Assembly: GCA_025765615.1 (NCBI GenBank)
Contig: JAIVFJ010000181.1
Location: 117,501-132,203 of the forward strand
Reading direction: 5' to 3'
Length of the DNA stretch: 14,703 nt
Source of the DNA: Zopfochytrium polystomum
Taxonomy: Eukaryota > Chytridiomycota > Chytridiomycetes > Chytridiales > Chytridiaceae
Shown here: one piece after another, positions 1 through 7,685 of the stretch
Position numbering within the stretch: the stretch's first letter is position 1
How the letters are laid out: each line of letters begins with the position of its first letter
Position numbers and translations under genes: made by a program
Notes under the pieces: generated by a model
Told to the model about the DNA's origin: nothing
The model's database searches: none
The model's input: the letters and a program-made list of their open reading frames with translations, nothing else

Positions 1-1640
1 GTCTGCTGTATATGTATTTCGAGCGAGGGGGTTGGCGAGGGGGTGGGCCGCGCGCAATCTCCCGTTTCTTTCTTCTTTCTTCGATTCTCCGACCCGAAGG
101 GCGGCCCCTTCCCGATAACGCTTCCCCCCGCAATCCCGTGTGCGGATGATGAGAGTGTGATGCGTTGTTCGACATATTTTTGTTTCTTCCCAATCTGTGG
201 ATGCGGGGGTGGACTGGTTGAGTGGGGGGGAGGAGGGTCTGGGAACGTTTTTCTTTTTTGTTGCTTTGAACACGCGCCACCGCACCACCACGTGCTTCTT
301 CAACCCCTCGAATTTTCCTAACCTTAGAGACAGTGGTTTGGTGGTTTGGCCCCATCCCCCTCTCCCATCACACCCCTTTCGTTTTCGTTTGGGGCGGGGG
401 TCGGGGGTCGGCCGAAACCACACTGGTTTGGGTTTGGCTCCGTCCCCAGGCTGGTGTGTGTGTTTGTTTGGCACATGCTGCCATCATTTTTTATTTTTAT
501 TTTCCAGGTTTCCTTCGCTCGTAGTGATGGTGGGGCCTGCTGGGCAGGGCGGAACGGTGCCCCACGCTCGGGAGGGCGATGTTTTGACGGAACCTCTTCT
601 TCGCGACGCGCGCAACACGCGCTACCCTCCCACCACCACCCGATGAGCGAACCTGCAATGAGGCCGGCCGGGAAGCCTATCCGCTGATGCTCGTCTCACC
701 CGGGTAAAGCAATGACAAAGTGTGGTGTGGCGTGTGTTGCATGTGTTACGTGTGCGCAAATTTTGTTTGGTGGGAAGGAGGGGGAGCCAATTACTTTCTT
801 CTTTTTTTTTTGATGCCGGGACAACAAAAGAAAAGTGCGGTCTGCTTCAGCCGTCGTTGGTCGGGCGGGGCGGGGTTCGGTAGGTTGGTTAGTTTTCAGT
901 CGGCCAGTCAGTCGGTCGGCGGACCTCCCAGTCTCACGCATGGCACGGGAGGGCTTCCATCCTAACCGGCCGACCTGGACCAACCAACCAATCGACCGAC
1001 GGGACCAACCAACTGGGGGCCACTCGCTCACTCGCCCAAATACCTCCTCCTCCTCGTCGTTTTCCTCGCCGTCGTGGTTACGCGCGAGGCGACGACCTTG
1101 GATTGGTCATGGCGAAATCTTCTCGAACTAATAATCAAAAAAAAAGCACAAAAGAATAAAATACAATTATCGCGGCCGAGGGGGCGAGGAAGGCGAGGGA
1201 AAAAAAAAAATTTGTCTTGTCTTCACCTCATGGGTTTGGGCCAAGGGAGTTGTGAAGGGGCGTTACGGTAGTGTCAAGCGTCGAAGGGAGAAAGAAGGGA
1301 AGTATCACTTCCAAGGTTTCCTGAGCGAACAAGAATAGGAGGAGGAGCTGTGGGAGCCGTAGTTTCAGTTTCAAGATCCTCCAGCGTCTGAGTTATGATG
1401 GGCGTTGGTCTGAGCGCAACAGGCAATCTGGTGCAATCACGATCGAGTAGGAGAGTTGACGAGGGTCAGATCAAGGTCAACGGCAAACAAAAGCGGGTGG
1501 ACATTGAGAGATAGTGAGCGGGATCGGGTTGGATCCACGAAAGGCAGGTGGTAATGCGAGAGGACACCAACCGGCGGCAGAGAGAGAGTGGATCTTGCTG
1601 GTGCAAACAAAATCAATTTTTCCAATGATTTTCCAATGAT
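1..1640. other. Low-complexity flank without a recognised gene
   Basis: This stretch is rich in runs of G, T and C and in short G/T-rich tracts, and no reading frame in it resembles a known protein. The best coding hint is on the plus strand: a pyrimidine-rich tract ending in TTTCCAG at 507 is followed by a 59-codon open frame (508-687, stop TGA at 685-687), which could be the last exon of a gene entering from the left edge. Its composition is Arg/Ser/Gly-rich and I recognise no family, so I do not call it a gene. The rest, including 1040-1640, holds only short frames without ATG starts or splice support. Confidence 0.5.
860..1015. repeat. Imperfect inverted GGTTGGT/ACCAACC-rich segment
   Basis: The left part (about 860-930) has GGTAGGTTGGTT and several GTCGGTCGG-type motifs. 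The right part (about 965-1015) has the complementary types, ACCAACCAACC and CGACCGACGG. Together they could pair into an imperfect hairpin, but the arms do not align base for base and both are low-complexity, so this may be simple-sequence drift. No transposon ends or target duplications were seen around it. Confidence 0.3.
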
Positions 1641-1641
1641 T

Positions 1642-1647
1642 TTTATT
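1642..1647 (-). terminator. Poly(A) signal AATAAA of the recombinase gene
   Basis: On the minus strand AATAAA lies about 25 bases after the recombinase stop codon (1672-1674), a normal spacing for a 3' end signal. Just beyond it (about 1616-1640) the motif TTTTCCAATGAT occurs twice in tandem on the plus strand. Confidence 0.5.
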
Positions 1648-1671
1648 CAAAAAAGCAAAATAAACATTGAA

Positions 1672-4600
1672 TCATGTCCTCTCAAAATCCACACGCTGCC
1701 GCTTTCCGCTGCTTCTCGTCGCTCGCTTCTCTTTGTCACACGTCTCCTTCTCGCCTGAACAACACAGCAACTTGAACTCAGAATGGGAGAAGTTCCCATT
1801 CGCCTCACCCTTGGATCCCCACTTTTGAACAAACTCCGCTGTATTGTCCTGGAAGTGATGTTTGAGGCACTTGAAAATGGGTATCACCTCGTTTCGCACA
1901 GAAGTGCGTACGGAGTCAATCAGTTCAGAAAGATCTGTTGGCAGTTGATCATACAGGCTCTGTATCAGCGCGAGTTTCTCAGCCCCTGTCTTCGCCTTCG
2001 ACAGTCCCGATCTGCCAGGCAGATCGCAACCACCCCCACGTTTCCGCTTCCTTGTCGGAACTGAATCTGGTACAAAGGGCGGGACCGCAACAGAGATTGG
2101 GAAGTTGAGCGGGATCGCGACTGAAGGAGGTATCACTAAAGAACAAGATGCTTGGGCTGTGTTGTTTCCAACGGCAGCATTCTCAAAGACTGAGAGTCCT
2201 GAGCAGTCCGGCCTGAAAGACGAGGATGAGAGGGAGCGGGTAATTCCATCTAGTTGGGCATTGCTTGAAGTGAGCGAATCCATCATTGGCCCTGCTGCAA
2301 CAGCTGTCACACCAACAGACTCCATCCCTTCCACAACTGACGTAGGTGCCACTGCTGTCATAATCGTACCAGCTTCTCTTATTGCGATTGGTGCTTGCGC
2401 TGGTTGCGACGTCAAGATAGATGGCGCTGGTGACAAAGCACTTCGAGCTTGAATGATTGCTCGTTGTAGTAGTGCTGCCAGTCTCTTTGCGGTTTCTGGG
2501 GCAATGTTTTGCAACTCCCGCGTGATCTCGTCACCAACTGAAATAGGCTGCTTGTAATTTAATGCAGATTCGAGACAGTAAAGAATGCTCCGGTGCGGGT
2601 TGTTCAGGCTGATGCAGCAAAGCTCTACAAAAAAATAATAGGCTGCGGCAGAGAGATCCTGGTCGAAAGGGCGGCGTGCGTTTGCTCGTGGGACACGTTG
2701 GTAATCATTTCGATTTGAATGCCATGTTGCAACCAGCGATCGCGTGTCCTCTCCTGTTCTTTTGGACAGTTCGAGAAGAAAAGCTGCGTCCTGCTTGTAT
2801 TTCTTTGCGTCAATGTACGATTTATGGCGAGCGCAGTGCATGATTTCCGCTTCGCTGCCGCCTCCCCAAATTGCAAGAACATAGCCAGTCTTTCGGATTG
2901 AGTGGCTGCCAAATTTTCCTTCTCGCTTGATGACTTCAGCACAAAGGGTTTTGAAGTAATCCTGAAATGAGCTGTACGTTAAACAATCCTTTTCGGAGCA
3001 GTGCGACCCGCGATCACTACGCCTCAGGAATTCGGCCGAGGGAAAAAGGTGGCCGCTTTTGAGCCCTGACATGTGAATGTATAGTAATAGATGCCGAACA
3101 GGACATAGAGAGGGATTTTCGTGGTCAGCCCAGAGGATGAGATGGACAGGCTGATGGTCCTTTTTTCCCTTCACTTTGATGCAAAGACCCTCTATAAAAT
3201 TGTCCTGAAATATAGTCAGGTCCCAATTGATGCAGTTGTAGTCGAGTTCCGAGCTAAACTGAAGATCAAGTAATTCTGCGCTCCGTAGAAACAGCTTTGC
3301 GCCAATGAGAACCATTGTCCATATCATAAGCTCCCATAGACTATTCCCACTCAATAGCCGTCGCCGAACGTCGAGTAATTCCCATGGTGTTAGGCCAGTG
3401 TCACCTTCAGCCACATAGGTTGCTGCAGCGTCTGAACTGTTGTGAAGAGCATCTCGAACGGTGGAGCAATGCAGTGGGTTTCCCATACGATAAAGCATAG
3501 GTCGAAATCGGTGAGCGTGGCAACCTGTGCTGGCGGCAGTCGTACTTGGCTCATGCTGGTGCACCGCTGGCAGTTCTGGTTCTTGCGTTGGTGGAGTTTC
3601 CAAGGCCTTGCACCGTGGGCAGTCTTCAAGAAATGGACCACCTTGATTGCGAGATCTGTGAATGCCGCTTATGACTGACACAAAGGAGTTTGCTGACATT
3701 GGGTCGTTCCAACCACCCTGGCACATAATTGGTTGGCCGTGAACGACGTCCACGATAGCTGTGCCGGCAGGGTCGAGGAGAGGAGTGTTTGGCGGAGATC
3801 TCTTGTATGTGATGAATGATGCTATAGTTTCAGGCTGCATTGATGGGCAGATAGGTGTCGGAGGCGATGCCAAAAGCATTAATAAACTCTCATGGTCGCC
3901 GATAAGAGCGCAAAAGTGTTGAAATCCTAAAAAACAAGGATCATTCGTCGCGTGCTCATCCATGCATCTCGCCACCTCAACAACACAGCCATCCTTCAAC
4001 ATGAGCGGGGGCTTGTCACAGTCTCTCCCAAAAAAAACAAAAACAAAAATTTCTTAAAAAAAAAACTTGATCTCCTTACCTTTCATGTGCTTCCGATAGT
4101 TGCGAAGAGTATTTAAGGAGACGTCTTTTTGCCCGTGAAAGGGAACTTTCTTCGCGCCAGGTTCTAGCTGCAACCGCTTTAGTGCTTCTAAGATGCCTCC
4201 CTCCATCAGAGCTTCATATTCCGGCTTAATTCGAAAAGGATCTTTCGTGCCTGAAGAGTGCTTAGTTTTGGTGGTTTTAGGAATTCTCGATGAACTTGCA
4301 GCGGTGCTTTGGATTGGCTCCCTTCCCCCAAGGCTTGCTGTCAGAGCACCAATATGCGAGCTCCTCGCAACAGAGTTTGAAGAGTTCGGAGTGGGCGTGT
4401 TCAACCTGTGCAAATCTGTAGTAGCTGGTGCTGCAGAACTGAGGCTTGCTACAACGACTTGAGGTGCTTCTACAATCAATTCAGAAGCGACTGTCACGTT
4501 TGTGGCTGCGGTCACAGATGGCACGTTGTCTAGTGTTGCTGTGAATAAATTCTTGTTGATGCGGAAATGACGTTGTGAATCAACTCACTTTCATTCAGAG

Positions 4601-4727
4601 TGCCATCGTAATCGCCGTCGTCATCCAAATCTTCAGCAAAGTAATCTCCGAAGTCGTCATGTTCATCCTCGGAGTACCCATCGTCCTTGGTTGCAGAGTT
4701 TGTGGTTCTCACATCGACGCGTTGCAT
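1672..4727 (-). CDS. Crypton-like tyrosine recombinase, three exons
   Basis: A predicted DNA strand-exchange enzyme of the tyrosine recombinase family. Proposed exons on the minus strand are 4727-4589, 4538-4080 and 4022-1672, with introns of 50 and 57 bases, both phase 1 (donors GTGAGT and GTAAGG). The joined frame is 982 codons with no stop. Residues about 15-46 are strongly Asp/Glu-rich; 47-150 are Ser/Thr/Ala-rich; the catalytic domain spans about 400-615. Visible catalytic residues are Arg446 (in LFLRSAELLDL), hairpin lysines near 482-487 (KVKGKKDH), His573 and Arg576 (HSIRKTG), His599 (ARHKSY) and Tyr608 (DAKKYKQDAA); the His-to-Tyr spacing of nine fits the family. A CPRC motif lies near 334-337. 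The C-terminal region is Ser/Pro/Ala/Val-rich with a nuclear-localisation-like RKRKR at 857-861. The intact frame suggests a recently active element or a retained host gene. The family call is firm; the Crypton sub-class is inferred from eukaryotic context and the lack of a nearby reverse transcriptase. The ATG at 4727 is the first in an otherwise open frame, so a further 5' exon is possible. Confidence 0.82.
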
Positions 4728-4792
4728 TCGCCTTTTCGGACTTCGAACTCCGACAAAGGTGGTCGTTCTGGTGGTGACAAGGAATTGAATGG

Positions 4793-5100
4793 ATGACAAG
4801 GAAGGAATGGCGAGGAAGGGGCGAGGAGAGACGAGGTAACCTTGTCAATTAGTGATGACAAATCCTCGCCAAATTTGTCAGCCTCAAACTCCTACGACAA
4901 AAAAATGAACCAAGAAAAAAATTTCAGCTCCCGCTCTCTCTCTTTCTCTCGGCCACCACGCCCGCCAGTACGGCGAAGACATGATCAAGGAAGAGTGCAG
5001 GATGGCACACAAGTTCAAGTTCCGGAGCGGCGGGGGAACGCCCCATTGCACCGACCCACATTCGTTCAAACGCTTACAGAAAGTGAAGGGGCGACAATAA
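4793..5100 (+). CDS. Possible small two-exon gene, unknown product
   Basis: I do not recognise this protein. A short first exon from ATG at 4793 to 4835 ends at the donor GAG|GTAACC, and a second exon from 4928, after the acceptor AATTTCAG, runs to TAA at 5098-5100. Both junctions are phase 1 and would give about 71 residues. An alternative acceptor is the CCGCCAG at about 4969, after a CT-rich tract. The second exon has mostly G or C at third codon positions, two cysteines (KEEC and PHCTD contexts) and a basic end (KRLQKVKGRQ). AATAAA follows the stop by about 40 bases, and the ankyrin gene converges from the other side. No family match and no transcript evidence, so the call is tentative. 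The first exon lies only 65 bases from the start of the divergent recombinase gene. Confidence 0.27.
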
Positions 5101-5141
5101 TCAAGCTTTGTTACAAGGAGGGACCTTCGCAATCAACTCTT

Positions 5142-5147
5142 AATAAA
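5142..5147 (+). terminator. AATAAA poly(A) signal, plus strand
   Basis: AATAAA lies about 40 bases after the TAA of the tentative small gene and just before the convergent 3' end of the ankyrin gene. It is the main support for a plus-strand transcript ending here, but the hexamer is short and could occur by chance. Confidence 0.3.
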
Positions 5148-5179
5148 TCAAACCCTTTCTCCCCAACCGGACGACCGCG

Positions 5180-6667
5180 CTACGGCTCCACGGCCCCCGA
5201 CGCTTTCAGCAATTCCACAATTTCCCCAAATCCTTCGAGCTGCGCGAGCTCCAGCGGCGGCATGCCGTCCTGCTTGGCCTGGTTGGGATCCACCTTGCCC
5301 CGTTCCAGCAACACCCTGACGACCGCCGCGCTCCGCATTGCGATCGCCAGCGTCAGCGGAGTGTGGCCTTCAGGCCCGTAAACGGCAAGCGCGCACTTTC
5401 TATCCACCAACGCCTCCACGACGGGAAGCACGCCCCCGTCGCCGCCGCGGGCGACGGCACAAAAGATCGGGTGCAGCAGGTCGACGCTGGCGCCGGCGTC
5501 CAGCAGCTCCAGCGCGCAGTCAAAGTTCCCGAGCTGGATGGCGAGCGTCAGCGGCGTGAACGGCGCGGTCGTGACCGCGTCGATGTCGACGCCGCCGCCG
5601 GGCGCCGCCAGCAGCAGCTTGACGACGTCGCGGTTACCACCCTCGGCGGCGCCGTGGAGCGGTGTGACTTTCTGCCAGCCGTTCTTGCCCGTCGACTCGG
5701 CGCGGGGGTTCGCGCCCCGCGCGAGGAGGAGCCGGGTAATGTCAGGCTTGCCCGCCATGCAGGCGACCAGCAGCGCGGACTCGCGGTTGGGCGGTGGGGC
5801 GGCGTTGACATCGGCGCCGGCGTCGAGCAGCGTCTCGACGGTGGCCTCGTCGCCGGTGATGCACGCCATCATGAGCGGGGTGCCGACTTTTCCGTTGCGA
5901 GTTTTGTTCGGGTCCGCGCCGCGGGCGAGGAGCAGGCGCAGCACGTCGGCGCAGGCGCGGCCGTCCGGGAAGGTTGGGTTCGTGGTCGCGGCAGCCACAT
6001 GGAGGGGCGACAGGCCGTCCGGGTCGGCGGCGTAAACGTCGGCGCCGGCGTCGAGGAGGGCGGTGACGACGTCTGTGTCTGCTGCGGCGCCAGAGGCGAG
6101 GAGAAGCGGGATGAAGAAACTGTCTCGATTGGCCCCCGGCGGGGTGATGCCGTTCGGGTCGGCTCCGTGCTGGAGCAGCAGGCGGACGACCTCGGCGTTC
6201 TTCTCCCTCACGGCGGCCATCAGCGGGGTGTGTGGGGTCTCTGGATCGTTTGTGACGATGTCTGGCTTGGCCCCACGCTCCAGCAGCAGCCGCACGCAAG
6301 CGACGGGCACGCCATCTTCGACGATGGCGGTCAAAAGCGGCGGGGACCCGAATTCGTCGAGAACGTTTGGGTCGCCGCCGCCCTTGTCCAAGAGAAGGGA
6401 GAGGATGGTGGCGGCGTTTGGTCCGCCGCCGGGCGAGACGAGGTGCATGACGGAGACTTTGGGATAGTCTTTTGTCGCGGCCGACGATTCTTTGAAGTCG
6501 ATCAAGGCGTTCGGGTCGGCGCCCAGGGCGAGGAGCCTTTCTACCTTCGCGGCATTGTGCTCGATGATGACGGCCTTCAAGAGCCTCAGATTTGGCTCGA
6601 GGCCAGTGTCGGGGGAAAGCAAGTAGTTGACGGCGGCGGCGACGGAGGAGGCGATGGCGCGGAACAT
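5180..6667 (-). CDS. Ankyrin-repeat protein, about 13 repeats
   Basis: An uninterrupted 495-codon frame that is almost entirely ankyrin repeats, a scaffold fold used for protein-protein binding. About 13 units can be counted, each near 33-40 residues, with the typical TPL..A...G....V..LL..GADPN pattern (for example HTPLMAAVREKNAEVVRLLL and TPLMMACITGDEATVETLLD). The first 30 residues (MFRAIASSVAAAVNYLL...) are a short helical cap. The last unit ends close to the stop, so no extra effector domain, signal peptide or membrane segment is present, and the protein is probably intracellular. The DNA is very GC-rich, especially at third positions. No introns are needed, unlike the neighbouring secreted-protein genes. 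It is transcribed divergently from the gene at 7686, sharing about 1 kb of intergenic sequence. Binding partner and pathway cannot be inferred. Confidence 0.92.
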   Translation of the reverse strand: MFRAIASSVAAAVNYLLSPDTGLEPNLRLLKAVIIEHNAAKVERLLALGADPNALIDFKESSAATKDYPKVSVMHLVSPGGGPNAATILSLLLDKGGGDPNVLDEFGSPPLLTAIVEDGVPVACVRLLLERGAKPDIVTNDPETPHTPLMAAVREKNAEVVRLLLQHGADPNGITPPGANRDSFFIPLLLASGAAADTDVVTALLDAGADVYAADPDGLSPLHVAAATTNPTFPDGRACADVLRLLLARGADPNKTRNGKVGTPLMMACITGDEATVETLLDAGADVNAAPPPNRESALLVACMAGKPDITRLLLARGANPRAESTGKNGWQKVTPLHGAAEGGNRDVVKLLLAAPGGGVDIDAVTTAPFTPLTLAIQLGNFDCALELLDAGASVDLLHPIFCAVARGGDGGVLPVVEALVDRKCALAVYGPEGHTPLTLAIAMRSAAVVRVLLERGKVDPNQAKQDGMPPLELAQLEGFGEIVELLKASGAVEP

Positions 6668-6735
6668 TTGGTTTTGGGGGGATCAAGCGGGAGAACAAAA
6701 AAAAAAAGAAACGTGAAATTCGTACGATGGGCAGG

Positions 6736-6762
6736 CAGACAGACAGACAGACAGACAGACAG
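6736..6762. repeat. GACA tetranucleotide microsatellite
   Basis: About six perfect GACA/CAGA units lie about 70 bases upstream of the ankyrin start codon. Further shorter GACA runs occur at about 6870-6888, 7040-7050, 7129-7146 and 7305-7313, mostly inside the larger degenerate repeat described next. Confidence 0.85.
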
Positions 6763-6799
6763 GAAGACTGAGCGACCCACAGACAGTAGAGTTGCTGAA

Positions 6800-7480
6800 A
6801 CAAAGGGACTGAAAAAAATTTGCTCAGTCCGTCGAGCACCACTTTCAACAAAGTGGCCTGGGGTGAGTGAGACAGACAGACAGACAGCCCGAAGAAAACC
6901 AAAGAAATTTGCACCCTTGTTTTCGCTTGGCGGAACAAGAGGAAGAACTGCATCAAAACGGCAATCCAAGCTTCTCTTTTTAAAACAAATAAAAATTCAA
7001 AAGCAAACAACCCGCTGCGCCCGGACTGACAGACTGGTAGATAGACAGACAATAGCCAAATGGCGTGCCCAACGAGAGACGGAAATTGTCTGTCGCTCTA
7101 TCAGTGCATACTTGCGAAGATGCCAGGAGACAGACAGAGAGACAGCCAGGCAAGAAGAGACAAAGAAATTTGCACCCCATTTTTTTTGGCTAACGAGAAC
7201 TGCATCAAAACGGTAATCCGGTTGAAGCTTTTCCTTTCTGTTGAGAAAACAAATAAAAAATCAAAAAGAAACAACCCCCTGACCCAGACTGACATGAGGC
7301 CTCGACAGACAGACTCGCGAGGGCCAAAAGGCGTGCCGAACAAGAGACTGAAAAAGTCTGTCGCTCCATCAGTCGCTCGCGAGCGTGCATTTTTTTTTTT
7401 TTCAATCAGGTGGGGGCCACTTGCGAAGGTGCCTGGGGGGCGCTCGCTCAACAATCTAAAAGCGAGAGACAAAGTGGACG
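6800..7480. repeat. Degenerate tandem repeat, period about 260 bases
   Basis: The same ordered landmarks recur. AAAGAAATTTGCACCC is at 6901 and 7162; ACTGCATCAAAACGG at 6947 and 7199; GCCAAA(T/A)GGCGTGCC at 7055 and 7323; GTCTGTCGCTC at 7088 and 7356; TTGCGAAG at 7112 and 7421. A third, partial and more diverged copy precedes them from about 6806 (GGGACTGAAAAAAATTTGCTC, then AAGTGGCCTGGGG). Spacings range from 252 to 309 bases because poly-T and GACA tracts differ in length. No open frame is conserved between copies, so this is non-coding. It fills the shared upstream region of the divergent ankyrin and secreted-protein genes. Confidence 0.75.
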
Positions 7481-7481
7481 G

Positions 7482-7529
7482 CGAGCGAGAGTGAGTGAGA
7501 GTGGGAGTGAGAGAGAGAGAGAGAGAGAT
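7482..7529. repeat. GA-rich microsatellite before a promoter
   Basis: Imperfect GAGT/GAGC units pass into a pure GA run (about 7508-7528), ending some 35 bases upstream of the TATA-like box of the secreted-protein gene. GA tracts are common in core promoters of several eukaryotes, but no role is shown here. Confidence 0.7.
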
Positions 7530-7562
7530 ACAGACGTCAACAGCGAGAGACCTTACGTCTCC

Positions 7563-7570
7563 TATTTAAA
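7563..7570 (+). promoter_or_regulatory. TATA-like box TATTTAAA
   Basis: TATTTAAA lies 116 bases before the ATG at 7686 and is followed by a C/T-rich leader. Transcription would be expected to start near 7593-7600, leaving a 5' leader of about 90 bases. The matching arrangement at the second secreted-protein gene supports the call. Confidence 0.5.
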
Positions 7571-7685
7571 CTCTCCTCCTTCCTCATCCCCATTCGTCTC
7601 CGCCCCCCCTCCCGCTTCACCGCCCCACTCAACCGGTCAACCCGTTCTTTCGTCAGAGTCACCCCCCAAAGCACACGAACCTGTG

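Noticed and set aside
4842..5381. 179-codon plus-strand frame
   Set aside because: No ATG at its start, low-complexity, and overlaps the 3' end of the ankyrin gene in antisense; the other frame at 4928-5100 looks more coding.
5742..7052. 436-codon minus-strand frame, Arg/Pro-rich
   Set aside because: Out-of-frame reading of the ankyrin gene plus its upstream repeat; the Cys-Leu-Ser runs come from the GACA microsatellite.
5363..7216. Long plus-strand open frame (617 codons) opposite the ankyrin gene
   Set aside because: It is the antisense shadow of a GC-rich ankyrin frame, has no family features and runs on through GACA microsatellite sequence.
6736..7480. CRISPR-like array
   Set aside because: Repeats are a 4-base microsatellite and a diverged 260-base unit, with no uniform short repeats and spacers, in a eukaryotic context.
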